A stretch of DNA of 64,000 nt from Phytophthora colocasiae (GCA_018806915.1 JAGKQI010000096.1:682001-746000), one strand, 5' to 3'. Positions 44,718 through 54,514 are shown, counted from the stretch's first letter. Notes: a model not told the origin generated them from the sequence alone. Numbers and translations: made by a program.

Positions 44718-47157
44718 CGCTTGATTTCGCTCGTTGCACCGATATGTTTCGCTCTATGGCCTTGGCACTACCTTCCCCCCCCTTTACATGGTAGCACAGA
44801 AGGCAGCTCGCCAAGAACTTGTCCACACATTCTCGAAGGTGAGGTATGTGAAAGATGCGGCCAAGATGCGCCAACATAGCATCTCGACCTCGGTGACCTT
44901 GTGGGCCACAATGTGCAATGATACACAAGCGACGGAGAAGGTTTACAGCCTCTAAAGGGATCCACAAGCGCTTGTCTTTTCGTATCACCCCGTCGTCACC
45001 TTTATCCAAAGTTCTCCGTTCAGACAGGTTGCTAAACTGCTGCTGGGCAGCCGATATGCTGTCCATTGTGGGCCAAACAAAATTGTCATCGTCGAGAGGT
45101 CGCAGCTGTAACCGTTCTTGTTGCTGCTGTCTGCGAGTCGTCACTCGACGCACGCTGAGTGTCGTTGTTGGGCGTGCCCATCGGGATACCATGTCAGCCC
45201 AGACGTTGTCTTCGCCGGCGATGTGATGAATCTCGTAGCGGAACTCTCCAAGTTTCATAGCCCAGCGAAGTAACTTTCCTCGTATGTGCTTCTTCACTGT
45301 TTCATCGGGGGCGAAAACGTGTATCAAATTGCGATGGTCACAGAATAGACGAAAACCTGCTGGCCGGAGAAGAAGGTGTGGTAGCTTATCACAAGCTGCC
45401 ACAATGGCAAATGCCTCTTTCTCAATGACGGACCAGTTTTCTTGTGAACCTGAGAACGTCCTACTAAGGCAATGCAACAGTCGATGCTTCTGTGCTGCAA
45501 CCGTTTTGTCGTTCCTCCATTGTTCAACGTCCGTCACGATAACACTCCACGCTTCGTCAGAAGCATCTGTGAACACCGACAGTACTCCGTCATTGCTGGG
45601 GTGCGCCAACATAGCAGCACTCGCCAAGCACTCCTTTACTCTAGCGAATGCATCGCGTTCATTATCAGTAAACTCCACTGGTAGTCGTGCTGCAGCACGC
45701 TTCGTCCTTTTACCTGATCCCAGAGTCACATCAAGACGCTTCTGCAGCACTTTCACGTTTCCAGCATAGCCTATAAGACTGTCACGTAACCAATTGCACG
45801 CACAGAGGAATTGCTGTAGGTCTCCGGCAGTAGTGGGTAACGGCATTGAACGCAGTACTGTAACTCGTCCTGGGTCATGACGAACTCCTTCGCCATCTAT
45901 GATCTTACCGCACCATTTCACCGAGCGTTGGAAAAGAGACGACTTCGAGGCGCTCAACTTGAGGCCGAAGTCATTCATCAGTGTAAACAGTTCCTCCAAT
46001 TTCTCCAGATATGTGTCAACGTCTTTCGCGTACAGCAGTAAGTCGTCGATCCAAATCAGTAGATGTTTGTATAGCAGCTTCTCAAAACAACTCTCCATAG
46101 TTCGTTGAAAGTGCAGCGCTGCGTCACTGCATCCTTGAGGGACGCGAGTTGGAGTGTACACTTTTGCATCTGTCATGTAACTCAGCAATTCCTGACTTGC
46201 CTTTGCCAACGGAAGCTGCCAAAATCCTTTTATGAAGTCGAATAAACCGAAGAACAGCATGTCTTTCACGTGCTCTGTAATCACCTGTAAGATAGGCATC
46301 ACGCCTGCAATGGGTTCCGTCATGGCATTCAGCGGTCGATAGTCACTTGTCTGTCGTAGCTCGTCCTTGCCAGGCTTCTTGACAGGCAACGCTGGACAGG
46401 CCCATCGACTTGAGGAATTTTCGTACACCCACCCCAATCGTACTAGCTCCTCATTAAACTCCCGTAGAAACTTTCTTATGTGAGGTGGATACGCTCTCGG
46501 CTTGCATCGAAATGGGGTAGAGCCCTTCTTCAATCGTATTTCGAGTGGTGGCACCTTTGCCGGTGGATCTGGTCCAAGACGAAGCCTCCAAATATCGTAC
46601 ATGTAGACAATTGTGCGCAGTTTGTCTTCCTTTTCGACCGGGAAACCATTCTCAAGAGCTGTAGCAATCATTCCTTCAACAGCCTGACGGACCTCTCGGT
46701 CAGGTGTGCAACCACTGCAGAAGTCGTTTTCAACTGTTATAGGATCGTCGTCATTCGCTGAGGTTTGTTCAGCTAACTGCTCCAGCTGCCTATCGATGCT
46801 GATACCCAAATCGTTAAGTATATCCTCGCCCACGATAAACTCATCTTCATTCTCCTGAATCACTAGAACCTCATACGGTTTAACGGGTCTCACAGGCCCA
46901 GCCGCAGTATGGATCATGATCTGTAATTGCACAGATTCCTTGGATTGAATCGTGTGCCCGCCCACAGTCTTGCAAATAGTGGGTTTAGTCAGCGTGGTGG
47001 TTTTCACAAGACCACCCAACTTCTGAAGCTTCATCAAATTGCGAGCACTGATGATGCTCTTTTCGGCCCCAGTATCCGCGCAATAGGGCATGGACAGTCT
47101 CTCTTCGAGGACAATAATCTTGTCGTGTTCCAAGAGACAGTCCTTGATGCGCTTCAA
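44629..47157 (-). CDS. Gypsy protease, reverse transcriptase, RNase H and integrase zinc finger (pol, 5' part)
   Basis: An open frame of 842 codons in the -1 register relative to gag. Aspartic protease motif CADTGAEKSIIS near the start. RT blocks: DYRPLNAMTEP, FGLFDFIKGFWQLPL, VPQGCSDAALHFQ, and the YxDD-equivalent LIWIDDLLLYAKD. RNase H starts at VFTDASDEAW. The HHCC integrase finger is HCGPQGHRGRDAM ... CLLCYH. The frame starts at a TTG overlapping the gag stop (GGTTGA) and an in-frame TGA lies two codons upstream, so expression needs a frameshift at the very end of gag or reinitiation. It ends out of frame before the integrase core. Confidence 0.88.
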   Translation of the reverse strand: MKRIKDCLLEHDKIIVLEERLSMPYCADTGAEKSIISARNLMKLQKLGGLVKTTTLTKPTICKTVGGHTIQSKESVQLQIMIHTAAGPVRPVKPYEVLVIQENEDEFIVGEDILNDLGISIDRQLEQLAEQTSANDDDPITVENDFCSGCTPDREVRQAVEGMIATALENGFPVEKEDKLRTIVYMYDIWRLRLGPDPPAKVPPLEIRLKKGSTPFRCKPRAYPPHIRKFLREFNEELVRLGWVYENSSSRWACPALPVKKPGKDELRQTSDYRPLNAMTEPIAGVMPILQVITEHVKDMLFFGLFDFIKGFWQLPLAKASQELLSYMTDAKVYTPTRVPQGCSDAALHFQRTMESCFEKLLYKHLLIWIDDLLLYAKDVDTYLEKLEELFTLMNDFGLKLSASKSSLFQRSVKWCGKIIDGEGVRHDPGRVTVLRSMPLPTTAGDLQQFLCACNWLRDSLIGYAGNVKVLQKRLDVTLGSGKRTKRAAARLPVEFTDNERDAFARVKECLASAAMLAHPSNDGVLSVFTDASDEAWSVIVTDVEQWRNDKTVAAQKHRLLHCLSRTFSGSQENWSVIEKEAFAIVAACDKLPHLLLRPAGFRLFCDHRNLIHVFAPDETVKKHIRGKLLRWAMKLGEFRYEIHHIAGEDNVWADMVSRWARPTTTLSVRRVTTRRQQQQERLQLRPLDDDNFVWPTMDSISAAQQQFSNLSERRTLDKGDDGVIRKDKRLWIPLEAVNLLRRLCIIAHCGPQGHRGRDAMLAHLGRIFHIPHLRECVDKFLASCLLCYHVKGGEGSAKAIERNISVQRAKSSVALGLFVPWRIFRSIEIPTGVEGRCKSLL

Positions 47158-48170
47158 CCTTCACGCCTCAGTCTTGGGGCGTTTCGAGCCTTTATTACTG
47201 TCGCGGCGTTCATGCATCTCACGCAAAGAACTTTCTTCTCGTCTTTAGTTGCACTTGGACACCGAGTGAGCCAGTGGTCCCCTTTACATTTGAGGCACCC
47301 ACCGGTTGGCGGCTTAGAGTCTACTGCCTTCCCATTATTCTGCTTCCAGGAAGCAGCTTTAGCAGGCTGTTTGCCGTTAACCTTTTCCACTTTCCGGTGT
47401 TTAAGCCGAGGTTGGGGCGATTCACTGTCGTTCGTGTTGTCTTTCCTCTTGCGGTCGCTCTGGTCTTTCGTCCGTGAGCGTTTACGACGCTGAAAGTCAC
47501 GGTCCTGTTCAAATGCTTTCGCCAGTATGAGCTTGAACAGCTCCTTCTCACAATCCTTGGCCACTCTAGCCTGATACTTGACTGTGGTTGTCACCTCGTC
47601 ACGCAAGCTGCGCGGTTGGAGTGACTCCATCAATAACTTGCACTTCAGACGGGAGCCTTCGTTTCCGGTGAAAAACTCTTGCCAACCTTGTTCCTCTATG
47701 AATTCTCTGCTTCGAGCAAAAAATTGCATTATTCGCTCTTTTACGTCGCTCTCGGTCATGTCGATAGTTACATTTTCCTTGAACACAGTCGCGACGTCTG
47801 GAACAGAGTTGTTCTTGACTGACGAAATGATTTCGTCAATTTTTGTCAGGATGAAATCATCACTGACGGTATCAACGTTGACATTCCAGTCGAAGTCACA
47901 CCAAACTCCAAGAAGTCGCTTGTCGAACGAGATCTTCACACTGACAAGCACCTCCGCCATTTTATCCGTGTCGTTATTGCATCTCATCGCCACCTCGTCC
48001 TCGTACTCGCGTCGAAGTTTCCGCCACCGCACTAAGGCGGCATGCGAAGTGCTCTTCAACTGCGGAGCAGCGAGTGGCATGAACAAAGCCATCGGTACAG
48101 TCGAACTTCCAGAAGAACCTGCCGTTGCTGGTGTCGGAAGAGTCGGGGTGTTGCGTGTTGTTCTTGTCAT
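47154..48170 (-). CDS. Gypsy gag protein
   Basis: ATG at 48170, 28 bp inside the 5' LTR boundary. 338 codons. A Thr/Pro-rich N-terminus, a helical capsid-like region (MQFFARSREFIEEQGWQEFF through KCKLLMESLQP), a basic stretch (RRKRSRTKDQSDRKRK), and a CCHC-type zinc knuckle CLKCKGDHWLTRCPSA followed by a further CVRC. The frame is uninterrupted, in keeping with a recent insertion. Confidence 0.85.
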   Translation of the reverse strand: MTRTTRNTPTLPTPATAGSSGSSTVPMALFMPLAAPQLKSTSHAALVRWRKLRREYEDEVAMRCNNDTDKMAEVLVSVKISFDKRLLGVWCDFDWNVNVDTVSDDFILTKIDEIISSVKNNSVPDVATVFKENVTIDMTESDVKERIMQFFARSREFIEEQGWQEFFTGNEGSRLKCKLLMESLQPRSLRDEVTTTVKYQARVAKDCEKELFKLILAKAFEQDRDFQRRKRSRTKDQSDRKRKDNTNDSESPQPRLKHRKVEKVNGKQPAKAASWKQNNGKAVDSKPPTGGCLKCKGDHWLTRCPSATKDEKKVLCVRCMNAATVIKARNAPRLRREG

Positions 48171-48198
48171 CTTTGGCCTTAACTGCTAAAGAATTCTT

Positions 48199-48615
48199 TG
48201 TAGTAGGTAGCGCTCGAAAGAAAACCCAAAGACACTCGAAGGAAGCTGGCACTTCCTGTAAAGTATTATCGCCGAGTGTATTGAGCTGTCGACGAGCTGT
48301 CAAAAATGAAACTGAGAAAACTAAAACATGTATCCCGACTTGCTACGCTACACTACCATCACCAGCGTCCTAGTGATGGTATTCTATACGATAAAACTTC
48401 AACTGTGCCAGCTTGGGTAGACGAACAACTCAGGAGAACAGCCGGTAGAGCGTCAAACCACAATGACTTAACAGTGGGTGCTCAACTTCAACGCCATTGT
48501 CCTCTGAGCCACATCAATGTGGCTGACTGCAACCACATGATGCCGGTCAACATTGTTGTCGTACCCGACTGCATTGCGTGGGCATGGTTGGGCTTTCACA
48601 CCACGACCCACTACA
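48199..48615 (-). repeat. Right (5') LTR of the gypsy element
   Basis: 417 bp with the same ends as the left LTR. The only difference I find is G at 48445, against T at 43131. The target duplication AGTGG follows at 48616. Confidence 0.95.
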
Positions 48616-50392
48616 AGTGGATGAACAGCTTCCTGAACTTGTTCTTCGCTTTGCCAATGCGCCGTTGACCCCGCACACGTGGAATCACGTAGCAATTACA
48701 TTTGACGCTACGTTCCAGACTGTTATCTTGATCCTGAATGGTCGAGTGAAGCAGGTGTTAAGCTTTCGTCCACACCCTGCCTCACCCAGACGCAGTTCAG
48801 AAGCTACAATTGATGGAGCAACGTCTTCATCTTCCAAGTTCTTTGCTGTTGGCAGCACAATTGGACACATTTACGGAATGAGTCCGCCCAATTCTCGAGT
48901 GTTTTCAGGCCAATTAGTCCACTTTCGTTTCTGGAAATCGCGCAAGACTGCAAAAGAGATCAGTGTGCTGATGCTGGAGCAATACAATGAGGTTGTAACG
49001 AGAGATTTGCTGGTCCATTTGCGCTACAAGATCCATGGGTCGTCAACGGACAGTTCGGCAGATACTGACAGCGAAGTGAAATCTACACCAAACCGGGTTT
49101 TGAACGGAGACCAAACTGTTCCAAACACTCAAGGTGTGCAGTTCCAGATTGTCGAGTTTCCACCATCCAAGTAGCAAGAACACTCTGTCTGTGGAGTATC
49201 AAACCGTCCTGTGGTATTGCATGTTTCCATCACACTTTACGCGTAAAATATGTTGTTAATCGAAGACTTTCGTGAAAACGTTGTCGACATATTCAATCAG
49301 TAAACAGCCAGATAGATTTGATGTTTCTTCGCGATAGCATTCAGCTAGTGTTCGTTACCAGACTTCAGCTTTAGAAGCAGATTAGACTTGAGCTGCAGTA
49401 CCGGCACGGATTGGAGCCTTGAGAGATCTCTCCTTCACCACTTGGCGTAAGAAATGCCATCCGCCAACGAAAAAGAGGAAAATCCACTCCAGGAAGGTAT
49501 TGTTGCGTGGTGCAACGCCGTTGCTGAGCATGCGCAACAGGAATCCATTCCAGGTTGTCGTGATCGAGTACTGGCCGAACCAAAGACCGTTAATGAGAAC
49601 TTGTGCTTTCTTATCGTATCTGGATGAAGTGCAAGCAAAAGTCAGTATATCTCGAAGCACTACGATCAGGAGAAGAGACTCACGGTTTGGTCGCAGTTGC
49701 ATTTTGATCTGTGAAAGTTGCATATCCTACAACATAGGAACTTAGTAACAAGCGAAGTACAAAAGAAAAATGGAGGCACACCCACCTGTAGTGATATCAT
49801 TTGAATCCGAACTGCAAACACCACACGGATGTTAGCGTTAGAAATAAACTCATACAATGTTGCTCCATAAGGCACACAGTACCTTGCTTCTTCACCCGTA
49901 GTTGCCGTTTTGAATCCCTTCGAAGTGTCCAACAGGTTGAAGGATGACGTTCCTGGGTAGAAGACAGCGACCGACATGTTGTAAAGTACCAACTCATTGC
50001 GCAAGCTATCCGCCAATCCTCGAATGGCACTTTTCGAGCCACTGCAGGCTCCGCAGCCGACAGGGAACTCAAGACTGTCCACACTGCTCACAAACACGAT
50101 TCGGCCACGGTTTTTGGCTTCAATCATCGCTGGTAGCGCAGCCTATTTAGCAAATAAAGTTAGCACCATTGCTATCTTCAAAGTACTACAGAAGTATTAC
50201 CTTGATCAACACCACAGCGCCGTAATAATTGACATCCATAGCTTCCTTCATCAGAGCAACATCCTGCTCCCAGAAGTACCCAGGCTTGATACGTCTACCA
50301 GCAGCGTACACAATGTGGTCCGTAGGTCGTCCGTGGACATCATTAGCCTCCTGCACCGCCTTCTCTACTTGTTTAGGGTCTGTAAGTTCACA

Positions 50393-50409
50393 CTCGAACA
50401 CAGCCACAG
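50393..50409. repeat. 17-bp target-site duplication of the LINE (left copy)
   Basis: CTCGAACACAGCCACAG is repeated exactly at 53531-53547. It is host coding sequence (VAVFE in exon 3), so the duplication defines the LINE ends. Confidence 0.9.
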
Positions 50410-53400
50410 GGGGGGGAGAACTATTCGTGTTGAATGTTTATCAGTTGCCAACGGGGTTAGCAACCGGACTTCTCAAAAAGCTAGCGGCTACTGACTACGG
50501 CGGGTAGTAGTGTTAGTCAGTGGTGCGGGAACAGGGTGGGGCTTGGAGGCAACCATTTTCGTCAGCACAGAGTACCTTCCGTCGAAGTGAGAATAGTCGT
50601 GGGTGAGCTGTAGTGAAACGATGGAACCGGGAGCCGGGCGGGAACTGATGAAGACACCTTTGAAAACGAGATCGCTCGTTCGCAGTAGAAGAACGTAGTA
50701 CAGCCCGAAAGTGGCTGATGAAAATCGAGTAAACTTGATAGATTGCATTCCGCGCTTCCAAAGGCGGCCGATTTTCAAAGTGGTGCTTGTTGCGGGCTGT
50801 CCAAACGCAGTGGAGTGTGACACTGCGGAGAATCGTCCAGAGAATCTTGAGTTCAGGCGCGTAAGAAATCTGTGAGCGCAGCCAGGTGGGTTCTAGCGGA
50901 ACACAAACTATTTCCCAAGTAACTGCAGGTAAGAAGAGTCTCCAGTCATCGGCAACAATGCCCCATAGCACGGCGACACGAGCACACTCGAAAAACAAGT
51001 GCTTCTCGGTCTCAACAGAGGTGCAGTCAGGGTACCCGCACTGCAAGAAAGTTTCTGACGTATGTTGAAGAAACCAAAACCGAGAGCGTGTTGGCAAAAG
51101 CTTCCAACACAAGCGGAATTGTAGATCAGCGTACACAGGAAGGACCACCTGACGAAGGTCTTTGAGCGCCAGAAGGGTATCCACCAACTTCTCTCGAGTA
51201 AATCCAGCAAAATGATAAACAAGGGGGTGGTTTTGCAGCTCCTGCGTACCATCCATGAAGATCCGGCGGATATTGTGCTTGGTTAGAGACGGAAAAGCAC
51301 TGAGCCCACCGTTTTGAAATACCCCAAACGGCGGAGCATAAGCACCTAGCATGACCGGCCCTTGTAGTAAACCATCGGGACGTAAAACTTGGCCCACCAG
51401 TGTGGTTAAGTCGTCGTAAAGTCGGACAAGTTGCCGGATACGAGTGCGAAGGTTAATAGTCGGAAGAGTTAGGACAAAACGAGCCAAAACTGCGTAACCA
51501 TGGGCCACTCTCCCCGTGAAAAAATCCATCAAACAGCGACAGCCAGAAGCCTTAGCAAAAGCTGCGCGGAAGTCTCGTACCGCGCCGGCCCGTACCATCA
51601 AGGAGCACCACTTGTCCGGGTAAATCTGTATCCGAAGGCAGGAATTGTGCCACACGTTTGCGTTGAGAAATCTGGTTTGGTGTTCGACACCGTCTTGAAA
51701 CTGAGCTGAGAGCTGCGGTAGTTTGGACGCCACATACCACGATGCGGCCCACCAACTTGGAATGGTTTTGAACGGTATTACAGTAGACCGCCTCGAAAAG
51801 GGGCAGGCTAGGAAATCAAATGGAGAGAGGAGCAATTCAGAGGGAAGGACACATCGAAGAAGCTCTGTGCTCGTTGCTTTCCATAGGTCACCTGGGTCCA
51901 ACCAGAATAGTTGTTGTAGCACAATCACACGCTGGGTCTGGATAGTGTCCGAAAGGCTTGGAATTTGCAGGCCACCTTGCCTGAACGAAGCTTGACAGAT
52001 ACTAGCTTTCGCCAGTTTGAAAAATCGCCCACCAGGATCCCATTTCCGCGTAAGTAAATACTTTTCGGCAAGAAATTGTAGACGTCGGACCACAGGTCCC
52101 GGAATCGAGAAGTGAGGAGTAAAGTGCCACAAAACCGAGAATACCATGGCGTTCAAAATGAGCAGACGACCACGGAGGGTGCGTGCACGACATCTCCATC
52201 GTGCCAGGCGATTACAGACTTTAGTCTCAAGAGAGCTGCACACTTCAGTTGAGTTGACTGCTGGACCAACAGGAACACCCAGATACACCACAGAAGGCGA
52301 CGTTCCAACACCGAGCGGCGTTGAATCCGCACAGATCGTGGCTCCATTAAAAGCAACGAGCTGGGACTTGTTGAGATTCAATAGAGCTCCAGAGCCAGAG
52401 CAGTATAGCTGGACGAGCTCAACTTGGCGCAGTAATCCTGCGACCGAACTTGAGAGGAGCGTAGAATCATCAGCAAAATAGAGTCCAGTGCCAACACAGT
52501 TAGGTCCAATTCGAATACCAACCTCCGGTAGAGCACGCAGCAGATTTCCGAGTGGCTCGATGGAAAGGACAAACAATAGGGAAGAGAGCGGGTCACCTTG
52601 TTTGACGCCTCGCGACGGTCGTAGCACCTCTTGAGGCACGCCGTTTACCGCCAAAGTCGCTTCTGTGTTGGAGTATAACAATTTTACCCAGTTTCTGAAT
52701 GTCGGTCCGCATCCAACGCGTTCCAGCACTCTGAACAGATAATTCCAATTGACGCGGTCGTACGCCTTCGCGAAGTCCAAAAACAATGCATAACCATCCT
52801 GGTTTCGCCGTTTAAGTAATTCTTGTAGATCATGGAGGAATCGGACGTGGTGATGAAGCGATCTTCCACGGACAAAGCCCTTCTGCTCAGGGTTAATTAA
52901 CTGGCAGAGATACCGCTGGAGTCGATATGCCAAAGTCTTCGATAGAATCTTCACATCCACCTGCATGAGCGAAATGGGGCGGTAGTTCCCGGGATCACGA
53001 CGATCTCCTTTCTTGTAGAGCAATGCAACGGAGGATTTACGCTGTGAGGGGAGTAGAGCACCCACCCTCAACTGGTAAGCGAATACGACGGCGAGTACCT
53101 CACCAAACGCTTCCGGATCTATCTGATAAAGTGCCGAACCTAGGCCATCTAGCCCAGGAGCCGAGTTGCGCTTGAGGTGTCGTATGGTTGCAGCCATATC
53201 GGCTCCTGTGAGAGGTTCGTCAAGCGTGATCGCGTCCTCCGCAGATAGGCTTCGATGGATAGAGTTGAGCAGCGCCGTGGTAGCGTCCTCGTTGGGAGCA
53301 ACCTCATTCATGCAGTAGCGTGGATCACCAAAGATATTTCCCCAGTGGCCTCGAAATTTCTCACTAATATCGAAGGGATCATCTGACTCGCACCCGTTGG

Positions 53401-53530
53401 CCAGAACAACGCTTGGTACAGCGGTTGACCGGAGAGATACATCGGGAGGGCGAAAGAAGGCAGATTTCGATGTCTCCATCTGAGTAGCGTGAAAGTCAAA
53501 GCCCTCCTCCTGTTGTCTGTGGAGATTGTG
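50410..53530 (-). mobile_element. 5'-truncated non-LTR (LINE) retrotransposon
   Basis: 3121 bp between 17-bp target duplications. The element's 3' end lies at the left, with about 100 bp of 3' UTR and a terminal run of seven C on the element strand in place of a poly-A tail. The 5' end at 53530 is within the coding sequence, upstream of the reverse transcriptase; no apurinic-type endonuclease or ORF1 is present, as in abortive target-primed reverse transcription. Confidence 0.85.
50513..53530 (-). CDS. LINE reverse transcriptase (5'-truncated ORF2)
   Basis: About 1005 codons open from the insertion boundary. RT motifs: NSAPGLDGLGSALY, YRPISLMQVDVKILSKTLAYRL, LFLDFAKAYDRVNW, RGVKQGDPLSSLLFVL, and the active-site box LYFADDSTLL. 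The C-terminal part has the zf-RVT region (FRLCWKLLPTRSRFW ... CGYPDC ... KHLFFEC). No endonuclease domain. Its frame happens to continue upstream into host exon 3 of the KDSR-like gene through VAVFE, so the open frame extends to 53587 on paper. The frame is otherwise intact, so the insertion is not old. Confidence 0.85.
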   Translation of the reverse strand, partial: HNLHRQQEEGFDFHATQMETSKSAFFRPPDVSLRSTAVPSVVLANGCESDDPFDISEKFRGHWGNIFGDPRYCMNEVAPNEDATTALLNSIHRSLSAEDAITLDEPLTGADMAATIRHLKRNSAPGLDGLGSALYQIDPEAFGEVLAVVFAYQLRVGALLPSQRKSSVALLYKKGDRRDPGNYRPISLMQVDVKILSKTLAYRLQRYLCQLINPEQKGFVRGRSLHHHVRFLHDLQELLKRRNQDGYALFLDFAKAYDRVNWNYLFRVLERVGCGPTFRNWVKLLYSNTEATLAVNGVPQEVLRPSRGVKQGDPLSSLLFVLSIEPLGNLLRALPEVGIRIGPNCVGTGLYFADDSTLLSSSVAGLLRQVELVQLYCSGSGALLNLNKSQLVAFNGATICADSTPLGVGTSPSVVYLGVPVGPAVNSTEVCSSLETKVCNRLARWRCRARTLRGRLLILNAMVFSVLWHFTPHFSIPGPVVRRLQFLAEKYLLTRKWDPGGRFFKLAKASICQASFRQGGLQIPSLSDTIQTQRVIVLQQLFWLDPGDLWKATSTELLRCVLPSELLLSPFDFLACPFSRRSTVIPFKTIPSWWAASWYVASKLPQLSAQFQDGVEHQTRFLNANVWHNSCLRIQIYPDKWCSLMVRAGAVRDFRAAFAKASGCRCLMDFFTGRVAHGYAVLARFVLTLPTINLRTRIRQLVRLYDDLTTLVGQVLRPDGLLQGPVMLGAYAPPFGVFQNGGLSAFPSLTKHNIRRIFMDGTQELQNHPLVYHFAGFTREKLVDTLLALKDLRQVVLPVYADLQFRLCWKLLPTRSRFWFLQHTSETFLQCGYPDCTSVETEKHLFFECARVAVLWGIVADDWRLFLPAVTWEIVCVPLEPTWLRSQISYAPELKILWTILRSVTLHCVWTARNKHHFENRPPLEARNAIYQVYSIFISHFRAVLRSSTANERSRFQRCLHQFPPGSRFHRFTTAHPRLFSLRRKVLCADENGCLQAPPCSRTTD

Positions 53531-53547
53531 CTCGAACACAGCCACAG
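53531..53547. repeat. 17-bp target-site duplication of the LINE (right copy)
   Basis: CTCGAACACAGCCACAG, identical to 50393-50409. Confidence 0.9.
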
Positions 53548-53617
53548 TTGCACTTGCAACCTCCTGCACGAAAGAATTGTTTAGCACACGTTTCCACTCA
53601 AAAGTCTCTGGTAAAAG

Positions 53618-54044
53618 TGTTGCGCCCGATCTCCACTGGGGAGACCAGGCGCAGAGGAGAACCCTCTGTGGAGTCAGCTGTGTCGGTAGGCAACCGACAC
53701 ATCTGATCTCCAGATGGGTTCAGTGGCTACTGAGCCAACAGATTTGTATTTGAGTTAATTAAGGCTATAGTTTAGCTAAGGTTAATCAAGTGACGATACA
53801 GTCTGTGGTCAGTTGACAAGTACGTAGCCAAGCTGTGATTGGCTAGTACCGTCTCTCTGGAGAGAGGCACCATTTGTGCGATGAGGAACCGGAGGCAAGA
53901 GGGAGAGGATTCATTCCTCTCACAACCGCTTTTGCTTCGGACTGAGCACGTTCGTAAGGATAGCATAAGTTAGCGGTAGAGAGAGATAAAATCAATAAAG
54001 ACAGTTGATTAAAGACATTCTCTTAGCGTTTATTCACTTTAACA
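53618..54044 (+). mobile_element. Solo LTR (about 427 bp)
   Basis: It begins TGTTGCGCCCGATCTC and ends CACTTTAACA, so it has TGTT...AACA ends, and is flanked by the 5-bp duplication AAAAG (53613-53617 and 54045-54049). It contains AATAAA near 53992 in plus orientation, suggesting a plus-strand LTR. No internal region or second LTR is present, so it is the product of LTR-LTR recombination. Its sequence is unrelated to the gypsy LTRs at 43 and 48 kb. It lies in intron 2 of the KDSR-like gene. Confidence 0.75.
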
Positions 54045-54213
54045 AAAAGCACACCTGGAGTTGAGTTTGCGCCGCCTTCAAAACGTCCATTGAAGGTCCG
54101 ATAAGTGACACCTTAGCCCCTTTGTGGACATATTTCTTGGCAATTGCCAGTCCCAGCGGATTTTCAGTGCCTAAAACGCAATGGTTTAACAAGTTTTAAC
54201 CGTAAAATTGTTA

Positions 54214-54467
54214 CACTCCGCGCCAGGATAGATCGGCCACCCACGTTGCTGGCCGTAACTCAGTCAATTTTAGGAGTTGGAGCCTGCTATTTAGATATGT
54301 TTTGCAGCTATTTTTGACTAAAGCGGTGTTTGTGCTAACGAGCTGGATATTGCAATTCATCGGGTGGCTAGCATACAGAGGAGCACTTTTGGCACCACGA
54401 CAGGTTAGATCGGCCGCCAACACAATACAAATCTCAAATCAAATGTGACTAAATGATTGCATATCAA
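54214..54467 (+). repeat. Left terminal inverted repeat of the Tc1-like element
   Basis: Pairs with 55244-55497. It contains a subterminal inverted copy of GATCGGCC-type sequence (AGATCGGCCACC near the tip, AGATCGGCCGCC about 200 bp in), so the transposase site may be present twice per end. Confidence 0.85.
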
Positions 54468-54514
54468 AAGAGTCGATAAAGACGAGTGGTCTGTATTGGT
54501 GCTTACTTGGCAAG

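Larger units (their letters stand above)
42885..48615 (-). mobile_element. Chromodomain Ty3/gypsy LTR retrotransposon (complete, young)
   Basis: Total 5731 bp with 417-bp LTRs that I find to differ at one position. Coding is on the minus strand, so the right LTR is the 5' LTR. Order of domains in transcription: gag with a zinc knuckle, aspartic protease, reverse transcriptase, RNase H, zinc-binding and DDE integrase, then a chromodomain, the order of Ty3/gypsy chromoviruses. It is inserted in a coding exon of the SEL1-LamG gene, antisense to it. One frame break separates the reverse-transcriptase frame from the integrase frame. Confidence 0.92.
40673..49174 (+). pseudogene. SEL1-repeat / laminin-G-like protein gene broken by a stop codon and a gypsy element
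   Basis: ATG at 40673 opens a signal peptide (MRAAVFGLLMACWVVAANA). About ten SEL1-like TPR repeats follow, of the SEL1L/HRD3 kind: YLEFAAYGSSIGASMALGYRSLHGFGTP and ALYNVGYMYEHGYGMAFASLERAS. Relatives are ER-luminal adaptors of the HRD1 degradation complex. At 42353-42355 TAA interrupts a SEL1 repeat, and the same frame continues (YHLAGEKEPTLRLV) to 42884. There it enters a concanavalin/LamG-like domain (FTIETWLCITDLPSDE). The gypsy element at 42885-48615 splits this domain. After it the reading frame resumes exactly (LVDEQLPELVLRFANAPLTPHTWNHVAITFD) and ends at 49174. Without the element the protein would be about 920 residues. As it stands only the SEL1 half (560 codons) can be made. Confidence 0.85.
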
